Assembly: GCA_963743035.1 (NCBI GenBank)
Contig: CAVUOB010000005.1
Location: forward strand, 186,001-250,000
Source of the DNA: PALSA-911 sp963743035
GTDB taxonomy: Bacteria; Pseudomonadota; Alphaproteobacteria; Acetobacterales; Acetobacteraceae
Direction of reading: 5' to 3'
Length of the DNA: 64,000 nucleotides
Of the stretch, positions 1-9,351 are shown in pieces. Positions within the stretch are counted from its first letter, which is position 1. Each line of letters opens with the position of its first letter. The notes beneath the pieces were generated by a model. The model did not search any database and was not told where the DNA came from. It was given only the letters and a program-made list of their open reading frames with translations. The translations under genes were made by a program, and so were the position numbers.

Positions 1-1439
1 ACGTCCTGGATCTTCGGGTGGCGGTAGAGGAATTCCTCGACCTCGCGCGGATAGACGTTCTCCCCGCCGCGGATCACCAGGTCCTTGATGCGCCCGACGA
101 TGTTGCAATAGCCGTCGGCGTCGATCGTCGCCAGGTCGCCGGTGTGCATCCAGCGCGCGGGGTCGATCGCCTGCGCCGTGCGCTCCGGATCGTCCCAATA
201 GCCGAGCATCACGGAATAGCCGCGGGTGCAGAGCTCGGCTGGCGTGCCGCGCGGCACGATGCGGCCCTCGGCGTCGACGATCTTCACTTCCAGATGCGGA
301 TGCACGCGCCCGACCGTGGAGACCTGCTTTTCGATCGGGTCGCCGATCGCGGTCTGGGTGCTGACCGGGCTGGTCTCGGTCATGCCGTAGCCGATGGTGA
401 TCTCGGTCAGGTGCATGGTTTCCACGCAGCGGCGCATCACCTCGATCGGACAGGGGGCGCCGGCCATCATGCCGGTGCGCAGGCTGGACAGGTCGAAGCG
501 GCTGAACTCGGGATGTTCCAGCTCGGCGATGAACATGGTGGGCACGCCGTACAGCGAGGTGCAGCGCTCCTCCGCCACGGTCTGCAACGTGGCGAGCGGG
601 TCGAAGCCCTCGCCGGGGAACACCATCGCAGCCCCGTGGGTGATGCAGGCGAGGTTGCCGATCACCATGCCGAAGCAGTGATACAGCGGCACCGGGATGC
701 ACACCTTGTCCTGTTCGGTGTAGCGCATGGTTTCGCCGATGAAGAAGCCGTTGTTCAGCACGTTATGATGCGTCAGCGTGGCGCCCTTCGGCGCGCCCGT
801 GGTGCCGGAGGTGAACTGGATGTTGATGGGATCGTCGAACTGCAGGCGGCGCGCCAGTTCCGACAGCCGCGCCCGCTGCGCCGCCCCGCCCAGGCGCAGG
901 ACGTGGTCGAAGGCGAACATGCCGGGGGCCTTCGGGCCGCCGATCTGGATCACCGTTTCCAGCTTCGGGAGTTTTTCCGCATTCAGCCTGCCCGGCGTGG
1001 AGCCGGCCAGTTCCGGCGCCAGCGTGTTCACCATGCCGATATAATCGCTGGTCTTGAACGCGGTGGCGGTGACCAGCGCGCGGCAGCCGACCTTGTTCAG
1101 CGCGTATTCCAGTTCCGACAACCGGTAGGCCGGGTTGATGTTGACCATGATGATCCCGGCCTTCGCGGTGGCGAATTGCGTGATCACCCATTCGGCGCAA
1201 TTGGGCGCCCAGATCGCCACCCGGTCCCCCGGCTCCAGCCCCAGCGCCAGCAGCCCGGTAGCGAAGGCGTTCACCCGCTCGCTCAGTTCCCGGTAGGTCC
1301 AACGGATGTCCTGCTGGCGCACGGTCAGCCCGGGGCGATCGCCATGGCGGGCGGCGGTCCGGTCGAACACCACGCCGATCGTCTCGCCGATCAGGGGCGT
1401 ATTCATCGCGCCGTGCACGTAGCTAAGGGCTGCTGTCAT
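1..1439 (-). CDS. AMP-dependent acyl-CoA synthetase, 3' end beyond the window
   Basis: Activates a fatty or other carboxylic acid to its acyl-CoA through an acyl-adenylate. The reading frame is open from the ATG to the left edge (479 codons visible), so the C-terminus is missing. Visible ANL-superfamily motifs are FTSGTTGAPKGA (about residues 205-216, the P-loop-like nucleotide motif), YGMTETSP (about 345-352), WMHTGDLA (about 430) and GGENVYPREVEEFL near the edge, which begins the C-terminal lid domain. The start has a good ribosome site (GGGGGAGG a few bases upstream). The gene diverges from ivd, with a perfect palindrome in the shared 139-bp region, so it may serve branched-chain or fatty acid catabolism with that operon. 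The family is clear; the substrate cannot be told from sequence. No frameshift is seen in the visible part. Confidence 0.93.
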   Translation of the reverse strand, partial: MTAALSYVHGAMNTPLIGETIGVVFDRTAARHGDRPGLTVRQQDIRWTYRELSERVNAFATGLLALGLEPGDRVAIWAPNCAEWVITQFATAKAGIIMVNINPAYRLSELEYALNKVGCRALVTATAFKTSDYIGMVNTLAPELAGSTPGRLNAEKLPKLETVIQIGGPKAPGMFAFDHVLRLGGAAQRARLSELARRLQFDDPINIQFTSGTTGAPKGATLTHHNVLNNGFFIGETMRYTEQDKVCIPVPLYHCFGMVIGNLACITHGAAMVFPGEGFDPLATLQTVAEERCTSLYGVPTMFIAELEHPEFSRFDLSSLRTGMMAGAPCPIEVMRRCVETMHLTEITIGYGMTETSPVSTQTAIGDPIEKQVSTVGRVHPHLEVKIVDAEGRIVPRGTPAELCTRGYSVMLGYWDDPERTAQAIDPARWMHTGDLATIDADGYCNIVGRIKDLVIRGGENVYPREVEEFLYRHPKIQD

Positions 1440-1550
1440 TCTGTCCTCCCCCAGGCTCTGCTGTTGACCAGCATGCGGCCCGCCGCCCCAATTGTGCAAT
1501 AATCCAGAATGATCGCGGGGCTGGCGCAGGCATGAGGCTTGTGGCATATA

Positions 1551-1564
1551 CTTCGATATCGAAG
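1551..1564. promoter_or_regulatory. perfect 14-bp palindrome, likely operator of the ivd operon
   Basis: CTTCGATATCGAAG is a perfect dyad 14 bases before the ivd start codon, in the 139-bp gap between the divergent acyl-CoA synthetase gene and ivd. Its place between a likely promoter and the start fits a repressor site. Leucine-degradation operons of proteobacteria are often under MerR-type (LiuR) or TetR-type control. Which regulator binds here is unknown, and no regulator gene lies next to it. Confidence 0.5.
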
Positions 1565-1578
1565 CAATAGGGATCAGG

Positions 1579-2757
1579 ATGGCAACCCTTCCGAACCGTC
1601 TCCCCGGCCTCAATTTCGACCTCGGCGAGACCGCCGACATGCTGCGCAGCACCGTGGAGGTGTTCGCCGCCGACGAAATCGCGCCGCGCGCGGCCGCCAT
1701 CGACCGGGACAACCAGTTCCCCGCCGATCTCTGGCGCAAGCTGGGCGATCTCGGCGTGCTCGGCGTTACCGTGGAGGAGGAATACGGCGGCGCCGGCATG
1801 GGCTATCTGGAGCATGTGGTGGCGATGGAGGAGATTTCGCGCGCCTCGGCCTCGGTCGGGCTGTCCTACGGGGCGCATTCCAACCTCTGCGTGAACCAGA
1901 TCCGCCGCAACGGCACCGAGGCGCAGCGGCGGGCCTATCTGCCGAAGCTGATCTCCGGCGAGCATGTCGGCGCGCTGGCGATGAGCGAGCCGGGCGCGGG
2001 TTCCGATGTCGTGTCCATGAAGCTGCGGGCCGACAGGAAGGGCGACCGCTACGTGCTGAACGGCACCAAGATGTGGATCACCAACGGGCCGGACGCGAAT
2101 GTGCTGGTGGTCTATGCCAAGACCGACCCGGCGGCCGGGCCGCGCGGGATCACCGCTTTCCTGGTCGAGAAAGGTTTCGCCGGGTTTTCCACCTCGGCAA
2201 AGCTGGACAAGCTGGGCATGCGCGGGTCGAACACCGCCGAGCTGGTGTTTCAGGACTGCGAGGTGCCGGAGGAGAACGTGCTGGCCCAGGTTGGCGACGG
2301 CGCAAAAGTGCTGATGAGCGGGCTGGATTACGAGCGTGCCGTGCTGGCGGCCGGGCCGCTCGGCATCATGCAGGCCTGCATGGATGTGGTGCTGCCCTAT
2401 GTGCACGAGCGCAAGCAGTTCGGCCAGGCGATCGGCGAGTTCCAGCTCATGCAGGGCAAGATCGCCGACATGTACACCACGCTGAATGCGTCCAGGGCCT
2501 ACGTGTACGCGGTGGCGAAAGCCTGCGACCGGGGCGAGACGACGCGCAAGGATGCTGCCGGCGCAATCCTGTATGCCGCCGAGAAGGCCACCTGGATGGC
2601 GCTGGAGGCGATCCAGGCGCTGGGCGGCAATGGTTACATCAACGACTACCCGACCGGCCGGCTGCTGCGCGACGCGAAGCTGTACGAAATCGGCGCCGGC
2701 ACCAGCGAAATCCGCCGCATGCTGATCGGGCGCGAGCTGTTCAAGGAAACGGAATGA
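1579..2757 (+). CDS. ivd: isovaleryl-CoA dehydrogenase
   Basis: FAD-dependent oxidation of isovaleryl-CoA to 3-methylcrotonyl-CoA, the third step of leucine breakdown; electrons pass to ETF. The protein has 392 residues, the usual length for the family. Acyl-CoA dehydrogenase signatures are present: LAMSEPGAGSDV at about 133-144 and QALGGNGYINDYPTGRLLRD at about 350-370. The Glu in GLDYERAVLAAGP (E252) falls where isovaleryl-CoA dehydrogenases keep their catalytic base, which separates them from most other acyl-CoA dehydrogenases. It is followed by mccB (34 bp gap) and mccA, a classic liu-type order, which supports the substrate call. The start is preceded by AGGGATCAGG. Confidence 0.95.
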   Translation: MATLPNRLPGLNFDLGETADMLRSTVEVFAADEIAPRAAAIDRDNQFPADLWRKLGDLGVLGVTVEEEYGGAGMGYLEHVVAMEEISRASASVGLSYGAHSNLCVNQIRRNGTEAQRRAYLPKLISGEHVGALAMSEPGAGSDVVSMKLRADRKGDRYVLNGTKMWITNGPDANVLVVYAKTDPAAGPRGITAFLVEKGFAGFSTSAKLDKLGMRGSNTAELVFQDCEVPEENVLAQVGDGAKVLMSGLDYERAVLAAGPLGIMQACMDVVLPYVHERKQFGQAIGEFQLMQGKIADMYTTLNASRAYVYAVAKACDRGETTRKDAAGAILYAAEKATWMALEAIQALGGNGYINDYPTGRLLRDAKLYEIGAGTSEIRRMLIGRELFKETE

Positions 2758-2791
2758 TGATGATCACGCTCGCGCTAAAGGGCTGCTGCGC

Positions 2792-4400
2792 ATGACGTCC
2801 ATCCGCAGCGAGCTGGACACCGGCTCGGCAGAGTTCGCCGCCAATGCGCAGGCCATGCGCGCCCTGGTGGAGGACCTGCGCGCCAAGGTGGCGGACGTGG
2901 AGCTCGGCGGCGGGAACACCGCGCGCCAGCGCCATCTGTCGCGCGGCAAGCTGCTGCCGCGCGAGCGGGTGCGCGGGCTGATCGATCCCGGCTCCCCGTT
3001 CCTGGAATTGTCGCAACTGGCCGCCTTCGGGATGTATGGCGGGGACGTGCCGTCCGCCGGCATCATCACCGGCATCGGCCGGGTATCCGGGCGGGAATGC
3101 GTGATCGTGGCGAACGACGCCACGGTGAAGGGCGGCACGTATTTTCCGCTGACCGTGAAGAAGCATCTGCGCGCGCAGGAGATCGCCCGCGCCAACCGCC
3201 TGCCCTGCATCTATCTGGTGGATAGCGGCGGCGCCTTCCTGCCGCAGCAGGACGAGATTTTCCCGGACCGCGAGCATTTCGGCCGGATCTTCTTCAACCA
3301 GGCCAATCTGTCCGCCGAAGGCATTCCGCAGATCGCCTGCGTCATGGGATCCTGCACCGCCGGCGGCGCCTATGTGCCGGCGATGTCCGACGAGATCGAT
3401 CATCGTACGCCGCCAGGGCACGATCTTCCTCGGCGGCCCGCCGCTGGTCGCGGCCGCCACCGGTGAAATCGTGACCGCGGAGGATCTGGGCGGCGCGGAC
3501 GTGCACGCCCGCACCTCCGGCGTGGTGGACCATTACGCCCATGACGACCGCCATGCGCTGGCCCTGTGCCGGCGGATCGTCGCCGGGCTGAACGGCGTCA
3601 AGCACCCGCAACTGGCGCTGCGTCCGCCGGCGCCGCCGCGCTACGCCGCGGAAGAGCTCTACGGCGTGGTGCCGGCCAATGTGCGCACCCCCTATGACGC
3701 GCGCGAGCTGATCGCCCGCATCGTGGACGACAGCGCCTTCGACGAGTTCAAGAAGCTGTACGGCACCACGCTGATCTGCGGCCTGGCGCATGTCTACGGC
3801 TACCCGGTCGGGATCATCGCCAATAATGGCATCCTGTTCTCCGAGTCCGCGCTGAAAGGCGCACATTTCATCGAACTCTGCAGCCAGCGCGGCATTCCGC
3901 TGGTGTTCCTGCAGAACATCACCGGCTTCATGGTCGGGCAGAAATACGAGGCCGGTGGCATCGCCAAGGACGGCGCCAAACTGGTTACCGCCGTATCCAC
4001 GACATCGGTGCCGAAATTCACCTTCATCGTCGGCGGCAGCTACGGCGCCGGCAATTACGGCATGTGCGGCCGCGCCTTCGATCCCCGCTTCGTCTGGATG
4101 TGGCCGAATGCCCGCATCTCCGTGATGGGCGGCGAGCAGGCATCCAGCGTGCTGGCGCAGGTGCGCCGCGACAACCTGACCGCCCAGGGCAAGGCGTGGA
4201 GCGCGGAGGCGGAAGAAGAGTTCAAATCCCCGATCCGCGCCCAGTACGAGACCCAGGGCCATCCGTACTACGCCACCGCCCGGCTGTGGGATGACGGGAT
4301 CATCGACCCCGCCGATACCCGCCGCGTGCTCGGCCTCTCTCTCTCCGCGGCGTTGAACGCGCCGATCGAGCCGACGAAGTTCGGCGTGTTCAGAATGTGA
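2792..4400 (+). CDS. mccB: methylcrotonyl-CoA carboxylase, carboxyltransferase (beta) subunit, with one frameshift
   Basis: Transfers carboxyl from carboxybiotin to 3-methylcrotonyl-CoA, giving 3-methylglutaconyl-CoA, in the leucine pathway. The frame runs from MTSIRSELD to GGAYVPAMSDE, then breaks; the rest (TIIVRRQGTIFLGGPPLV to the end FGVFRM) lies in the next frame. Removing one T at 3396 restores GAC GAG ACG ATC ATC, giving SDETIIVR, the expected family sequence, and a 535-residue protein, the normal length. The carboxyltransferase features SGGAFLPQQDEIFPDR and GGSYGAGNYGMCGRAFDPRF are intact. It lies between ivd and mccA in one operon. The break is either a sequence error or a recent mutation. 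The intact flanks and the single-base nature favour error. Confidence 0.9.
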
Positions 4401-4435
4401 AGATGATGATGGCCGCTCGCGCTCCGCTGCCGCGG

Positions 4436-6445
4436 ATGATTAGCTCCCTCCTGATCGCCAATCGCGGCGAGATCGCCTGCCGCATCGCGCGCACCGCGCG
4501 GCGCATGGGCATCGAGACCATCGCGGTCTATTCCGAAGCCGACGCCGCCGCGATGCATGTCGCCGCCGCCGATCGCGCCATGCCGATCGGGCCGGCCGCG
4601 GCGCGCGAGAGCTATTTGAACATTCCCCGCATCATCGATGCCGCCCGGGAAGCGGGCGCGCAGGCGATCCATCCCGGCTACGGCTTCCTGTCGGAGAACC
4701 CGGAATTCGTCGAGGCCTGCGACGCGGCCGGCATCCTGTTCGTCGGGCCGCCGGCGCCGGCGATGCGGGCGATGGGATCGAAAGCCGCCGCCAAGGCCTT
4801 GATGGAACGCTCCGGCGTGCCGCTGCTGCCCGGCTATCACGGCGCCGAGCAGGACCCGGAATTCCTGGCCGCGACGGCGGAAAAGATCGGCTTTCCCGTC
4901 GTCATCAAGGCCGTCGCCGGCGGCGGCGGGCGCGGCATGCGGGTGGTGGAACGCAGCACGGATTTCGCCGATGCGCTGGCCTCGGCCAGGCAGGAGGGTG
5001 CGGCGTCCTTCGGCGATGCGCGCGTGCTGGTGGAACGCTACGTCACGCGTCCCCGCCATATCGAGATCCAGGTCTTCGCCGACCGGCATGGCAACGCCGT
5101 GCATCTGTTCGAGCGCGACTGCTCCGCCCAGCGCCGGCACCAGAAGGTGATCGAGGAGGCCCCCGCGCCGGGCATGGACGAAACCCGGCGCGCGGCGATG
5201 GGCCGCGCCGCCGTCGATGCCGCCAAGGCCGTCGGCTATGTCGGTGCCGGCACGGTGGAGTTCATCACCGATGATACCGGTTTCTATTTCCTGGAGATGA
5301 ACACCAGGCTGCAGGTGGAGCATCCGGTCACCGAGATGATCACCGGCTACGATCTGGTGGAATGGCAACTCCGCGTCGCCGCCGGCGAAGAGCTGCCGGC
5401 GACCCAGGAGCAGATCCGGCTGAACGGCCACGCCTTCGAGGTGCGCCTCTACGCCGAGGATCCGGCGCGCGATTTCGCCCCCTCCATCGGCCGGTTGGCG
5501 GCGTTCCGCACGCCGCCGGAGCGGGACGGCGTGCGCGTCGACACCGGCTTCGCCGCCGGCGACAGCGTGTCCGTGCATTACGATGCGATGCTGGCGAAGC
5601 TGATCTGCCACGGCCCCACCCGGCCCGAGGCGCTGCAGAAGCTGCGCGCGGCGCTGGCCGCTTGCGACGTGGCGGGGGTGGCGAGCAACCTCGATCTGCT
5701 CGCGCGCATCGCCGCGCATCCGGAATTCGCCGCCGGCGGGATCGACACCGGCTTCATCGCCCGCAACGCCGCGACGCTGCTGGCCGGCCCGCGGGCGCCG
5801 GATGCGACCGTGCTGGCCGCCGGCGCGCTGGCCGAATTGCTGGACGAGGAAGAGGCCGCTTCCCGTGCGGCCGCCAGCAGCGCCGATCCGCATTCACCGT
5901 GGCATGCCAGCGATCTCTGGTGGCCGAACCTGGCGCGCGAGCGGGTGCTGGATCTGGTTGACGAAGAAACCACCCACCCGGTGCGCGTGCGCCGCGCCGG
6001 CAGCGCCTGGGCCATCGGCATCGGCGAGCGGGAGATCACCGGCGCCGCCGCCCGCGAAGCGGATGGCCGGATGCGGCTCGATCTGGATGGCGTGCGGGAG
6101 ACCATCGGCGCCACCCGGGTCGGCGAACAGCTCACGCTGCGCCTGCGCGGGGAGAGTTTCCGCTTCCGCCTGCCGGACCCGATCGCCGCCGCCGTCGAGG
6201 ACGAGGATGCCGGCGGCCGGCTGGAGGCGCCGATCCCCGGCCAGGTGACTCAGGTGATGGCGGCCCCCGGCATGGCCGTGAAGCGCGGCGACGTGCTGGT
6301 GGTGCTGGAGGCGATGAAAACCGTGTTTCGCCTGACCGCCAAGGCGGATGGCGTGGTGGAAACCGTCACCTGTCGCGCCGGCGAAATGGTCCAGGAGGGC
6401 CAGATCCTGGTGACCTTCGCCGAGGCGGAAGCGGAATTGGACTGA
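4436..6445 (+). CDS. mccA: methylcrotonyl-CoA carboxylase, biotin carboxylase/biotin carrier (alpha) subunit
   Basis: ATP-dependent carboxylation of biotin for MccB. From the chosen ATG it has 669 residues. Order of domains: biotin carboxylase N-domain (LLIANRGEIACRIARTARRMG), ATP-grasp (KAVAGGGGRGMRVV; FLEMNTRLQVEHPVTEM), biotin carboxylase C-domain, a linker, and a C-terminal biotinyl carrier domain with VVLEAMKTVF, where K628 is the expected biotinylated lysine (AMKT replaces the commoner AMKM). The frame is also open upstream to a GTG at 4397 and an ATG at 4403. The ATG at 4436 is chosen because MISSLLIANRGE matches the usual family N-terminus, but its ribosome site is weak, so 4403 remains possible. 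Pairing with mccB and ivd supports methylcrotonyl-CoA over acetyl- or propionyl-CoA. Confidence 0.92.
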   Translation: MISSLLIANRGEIACRIARTARRMGIETIAVYSEADAAAMHVAAADRAMPIGPAAARESYLNIPRIIDAAREAGAQAIHPGYGFLSENPEFVEACDAAGILFVGPPAPAMRAMGSKAAAKALMERSGVPLLPGYHGAEQDPEFLAATAEKIGFPVVIKAVAGGGGRGMRVVERSTDFADALASARQEGAASFGDARVLVERYVTRPRHIEIQVFADRHGNAVHLFERDCSAQRRHQKVIEEAPAPGMDETRRAAMGRAAVDAAKAVGYVGAGTVEFITDDTGFYFLEMNTRLQVEHPVTEMITGYDLVEWQLRVAAGEELPATQEQIRLNGHAFEVRLYAEDPARDFAPSIGRLAAFRTPPERDGVRVDTGFAAGDSVSVHYDAMLAKLICHGPTRPEALQKLRAALAACDVAGVASNLDLLARIAAHPEFAAGGIDTGFIARNAATLLAGPRAPDATVLAAGALAELLDEEEAASRAAASSADPHSPWHASDLWWPNLARERVLDLVDEETTHPVRVRRAGSAWAIGIGEREITGAAAREADGRMRLDLDGVRETIGATRVGEQLTLRLRGESFRFRLPDPIAAAVEDEDAGGRLEAPIPGQVTQVMAAPGMAVKRGDVLVVLEAMKTVFRLTAKADGVVETVTCRAGEMVQEGQILVTFAEAEAELD

Positions 6446-6460
6446 TATCGACCGCCGGAA

Positions 6461-6614
6461 AAAGCAAGATCGGGCTCCGCCCGGACCCGCCAGGGGCCGA
6501 GCCCCTGGACCTCATTCATTCGGACATAAACGGGTTTCCAAAGGGCGGCTGCCCTTTGGTGGGTCCGGGCGGAGCTGGCCAAGGTTCCAACTGGCCGCCT
6601 TCGGCCAGTTGGAA
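6461..6614. repeat. nested palindromic intergenic repeat, family A copy 1 (divergent)
   Basis: Fills the gap between convergent mccA and an SDR gene. A 15-bp outer inverted repeat, GCTCCGCCCGGACCC (6474-6488) and its complement (6561-6575), encloses smaller hairpins (CAGGGGC/GCCCCTG; CCAAAGGGC/GCCCTTTGG). A separate perfect 12-bp hairpin follows: TTCCAACTGGCC (6585-6596) and GGCCAGTTGGAA (6603-6614). The GGGCTCCGCCC motif is shared with the copies near 15.8, 19.3, 34.1 and 61.2 kb. The position between 3' ends suggests it can act as a two-way terminator, though no T-run follows. Confidence 0.7.
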
Positions 6615-6689
6615 TGCCAGCGGAGGGAAAGCCCGCGTTTGCTTTCTTCTACCGGTGTTCCTAGCGGCGCAAGGGCGTGCCCCGTGCTC

Positions 6690-7442
6690 CTAGAACTGAT
6701 ACCGGCGCAGGCCGCCGTCTACCGGAATGACGGTTCCCGTGATGTAGCGCGCCAGCGGCGAGGCCAGCCAAACCGCCATTACCGCGAGGTCTTCGGGCTC
6801 GCCCCAGAACCGCACCGGGATCTCGGTCTCGGCAAAATGCTTGCGGTAGTCTTCCGGGTAGTTGCGGCGGATCTGCTCGCTCATGATGCGGCCGGGCGGG
6901 ATCGAGTTGATGGTGATGCCGAACTGGCCGACCTCACGCGACAGGCCCTTGGCCCAGGCATGCACCGCGGCCTTGGCGGCGAAGGCGGCGTTCAGATGCT
7001 CGGGCTCGGACTTGCCGGTGATGCAGATGATGCGGCCCCATTTCTGCGCGATCATCTGCGGCAGCAGCGCGTGCGCGATCTGGCGCTGGCGGGTGAAGTT
7101 CAGCGTCATCGCCTCCACCCATTTCTCCTCCGGCGCGTCAATCGGCAGCACGCGCGAGCCGCCGGCATTGTTGACGAGGATGTCGACCTTGCCGAGCGCG
7201 GCCGTCGCGGCTTCGGCGAGCCGGGCGGCGGCGTCCTCGGCCATGATGTCCTGGGCGATGATCGCGGGGGCGATGCCGCCGGCGGCGGTGATCTCGGCGG
7301 ACAGGGTTTCCAGCAATTCGGTGCGCCGCGCGACGATCGCGACCTTCACGCCCTCCGCGGCCAGTCCACGCGCGATGGCGCGGCCGATGCCCATGCTCGC
7401 GCCGGTGACCAGCGCCGTCTTGCCGGAGAGTTGCAGATCCAT
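6690..7442 (-). CDS. SDR-family oxidoreductase with Phe in place of the catalytic Tyr
   Basis: Classical short-chain dehydrogenase/reductase fold of 250 residues. TGASMGIG near the N-terminus is the glycine-rich nucleotide motif, NNAG is present, and the C-terminus TGTVIPVDGGL is typical. The catalytic motif normally written YxxxK reads NAAFAAK: the codon is TTC (Phe), read directly from the DNA. The lysine is kept. Without the tyrosine hydroxyl, ordinary SDR proton transfer is not expected, so the protein may be inactive, use another residue or have a changed role. It is transcribed leftward, convergent with mccA. Sequence alone does not give a substrate; SDRs annotated as 3-oxoacyl-ACP reductases are the closest broad match. 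Confidence 0.88.
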   Translation of the reverse strand: MDLQLSGKTALVTGASMGIGRAIARGLAAEGVKVAIVARRTELLETLSAEITAAGGIAPAIIAQDIMAEDAAARLAEAATAALGKVDILVNNAGGSRVLPIDAPEEKWVEAMTLNFTRQRQIAHALLPQMIAQKWGRIICITGKSEPEHLNAAFAAKAAVHAWAKGLSREVGQFGITINSIPPGRIMSEQIRRNYPEDYRKHFAETEIPVRFWGEPEDLAVMAVWLASPLARYITGTVIPVDGGLRRYQF

Positions 7443-7529
7443 GGTTACTGTCCCGTTTTGTTCGATACCGCTATCGCCGGTGTGCCCTTGGGCGGCGTGG
7501 GGCGCAAGTCCTGGCCGCCTCGTCCCTCC

Positions 7530-7604
7530 CCCTCACCCCTCACCCCTCTCCCCCTCACCCCTCTCCCCCTCACCCCTCCCTCTCCCCCGAGGGGGGAGAG
7601 GGGG
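7530..7604. repeat. CTCCCCC/GGGGGAG hairpin repeat, family B copy 1
   Basis: A pyrimidine-rich tract made of a 15-bp unit (CACCCCTCTCCCCCT) repeated about 2.5 times ends in a hairpin: CCCTCTCCCCC, a GA loop, then GGGGGGAGAGGG. Related hairpins occur near 9.37, 23.28 and 46.44 kb. It lies between the SDR start and the end of the solute-binding protein gene. Confidence 0.75.
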
Positions 7605-7616
7605 AAGTTTGGCGGG

Positions 7617-7656
7617 TTGGGGTCTGGGGTTCGGCTTTGGGGTCTGGGGTTCGGCT
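7617..7656. repeat. 20-bp tandem duplication at the end of the solute-binding protein gene
   Basis: TTGGGGTCTGGGGTTCGGCT occurs twice in direct succession (7617-7636 and 7637-7656). The second unit runs into the stop codon of the leftward solute-binding protein gene. It looks like a simple replication-slippage duplication next to the family B repeat. Confidence 0.7.
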
Positions 7657-9235
7657 ATTGCGGCGCGGGGCGCAGGGCGGTTGCCAGGGTCAGTTCGTCG
7701 GCGCGCGCGTCGTAGACCAGTCCCTTGCGGGTGGCCCAGCTGTTGACCAGGAAATACAGCGGGATCAGCCCGACATCGTTCATGGCGATCGCCGTGGCCT
7801 GGCCGATCAGCGCGCCGCGCCTGTCGTCGTTCAGCGTGCGTAGCGCCTCGGCCAGCGTGGCGTCGAATTTGGCGCTGGAATAGCGGCCGCGGTTGGATGG
7901 GCCCATGCCCCTGGCGGTGTCGTAGGTGGCCAGCAGCGAGACGAGCGAGGACGATGCCTCCCCGCTATCGGGGATCCAGCCGCCCATGAAGGCGGAGAAT
8001 TCGAGCTTGCTGCCGCGGCTGTAGAGAATGGCGGCGGGCATCGCCTCCACCGAGGTCTTGATGCCCAGGCGTTGCCACATCTGCGCCACCGCCTGGGCCA
8101 CGGCGGCATCCTTGGGGTAGCGGTCGTTGGAGGCGGCGAGCACCAGGCCGAAGCCGTCCTTGTAGCCGGCCTCCTCCAGCAGGCGTGCCGACAGGGCGGG
8201 GTCGAAGGCGGGCGGCTTCAGGTCCGGGTTGAAACCGAAGACGCCGGCCGGCACGATGTCGCCGGCCGGCTTGGCCTGGCCGTTCAGCAGCCGCTCGGCC
8301 AGGGCGGAGCGGTTGATGGCGTGGTTGAGCGCCTGTCGCACCCGCATATCGCGCAGCGGGTTGCGATCGAGCGGCTTGCCGTCGCGATCGGTGACGCCGG
8401 GCGATTTGTCGCGCGCGCTGTCCAGATGGATGTAGATCAGCCGGGCGCTGTCGCGTTCGAACACCGACAGCCGCTTGTCGGCGACCAGTTGCTGGCGATC
8501 ATTCACCGGCACGGCCTCAATCATGTCGACATCGCCCGACAGCAGGGCGGCGACGCGCGCGCCGTCATTGGCGATCGGGCGGATGATCACCCGGTCCCAT
8601 GGCTCCGCACCGCCCCAGTAATCGGGGTTGCGGGCCAGGGTGAGATGATCGCCGGAGATCCACTCGACGAATTTATACGGGCCGGTGCCGATCGCCGCCG
8701 TGCCGCGATTGAAATCGGCGGTGGTTTTGCCCTCGGCCGCGTGGCGCGAGACGATGGCCACGGTGCAGAGATCATACGGCAGGGTCGGCGCCGGGCCGTG
8801 GGTGCGGAACCGGATGGTGAGCGGATCGACGACCGTGACCTCGGCGATCTCCTTGGTGGACATCGCGAAGGAGGACGGGCTGTTCGGCACGTTCGGCACG
8901 CGGGCGATGGTGAAGGCGACATCGTCGGCGGTGAAGGGCGTGCCGTCGTGGAATTTCACCCCCGGGCGCAGCTTGAATTCCCAGACATCGTCGGCGACCG
9001 GGGTCCAGGAGACCGCCAGCCCCGGCTTCAGCCCCATGCCGGCATCCTGCAGCACCAGCGGATCAAAGATGTGCCGACCGATAGCGACATTGGGGGTGAA
9101 GTGGTGGAAATGCGGATCGATGGAACTGACATCGGTGCGCGTGGCGATGCGAATGTCGGTGGCCTGGGCGGCCAGGGGCAACAGGATCGCCGCAATTGTC
9201 CAGACCCTGCGGCACAACCGTCGTATGGCTGCCAT
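7655..9235 (-). CDS. ABC transporter substrate-binding protein, family 5 (peptide/nickel type)
   Basis: Periplasmic binding protein for an oligopeptide-type ABC importer, 526 residues, the usual size for SBP family 5. The N-terminus MAAIRRLCRRVWTIAAILLPLAAQA is a Sec signal peptide with likely cleavage after AQA. The mature protein begins with the expected TDIRIATRTDVSSIDPHF, and typical segments follow (WEFKLRPGVKFHDGTPFTADDV; VRQALNHAINRSALAERLLNGQAKPAGDIVPAG). No permease or ATPase gene lies in the window, so this is an orphan, as is common for this family. Neighbours are an SDR and an LLM oxidoreductase, which may point to uptake of an organic substrate that those enzymes process, but that is a guess. 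Confidence 0.93.
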   Translation of the reverse strand: MAAIRRLCRRVWTIAAILLPLAAQATDIRIATRTDVSSIDPHFHHFTPNVAIGRHIFDPLVLQDAGMGLKPGLAVSWTPVADDVWEFKLRPGVKFHDGTPFTADDVAFTIARVPNVPNSPSSFAMSTKEIAEVTVVDPLTIRFRTHGPAPTLPYDLCTVAIVSRHAAEGKTTADFNRGTAAIGTGPYKFVEWISGDHLTLARNPDYWGGAEPWDRVIIRPIANDGARVAALLSGDVDMIEAVPVNDRQQLVADKRLSVFERDSARLIYIHLDSARDKSPGVTDRDGKPLDRNPLRDMRVRQALNHAINRSALAERLLNGQAKPAGDIVPAGVFGFNPDLKPPAFDPALSARLLEEAGYKDGFGLVLAASNDRYPKDAAVAQAVAQMWQRLGIKTSVEAMPAAILYSRGSKLEFSAFMGGWIPDSGEASSSLVSLLATYDTARGMGPSNRGRYSSAKFDATLAEALRTLNDDRRGALIGQATAIAMNDVGLIPLYFLVNSWATRKGLVYDARADELTLATALRPAPQ

Positions 9236-9351
9236 CTCAGGCCACCACCAAGACGATCTCGTCGCGCTCGCTGACGCAAGGTGCCGAGCGGATGGGCCTG
9301 GGAATGGATTTCCATGCCCCGCTGCAGATCTTTCGGAAAGTCAATGGCCAG

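Noticed and set aside
3396..3397. Programmed frameshifting in mccB
   Set aside because: No slippery heptamer or downstream stimulatory structure is evident, other mccB genes need none, and deletion of one T restores the family sequence exactly.
7500..7660. A CRISPR-like array
   Set aside because: Repeats are tandem without unique spacers, are low-complexity CT-rich, and no cas gene is in the window.
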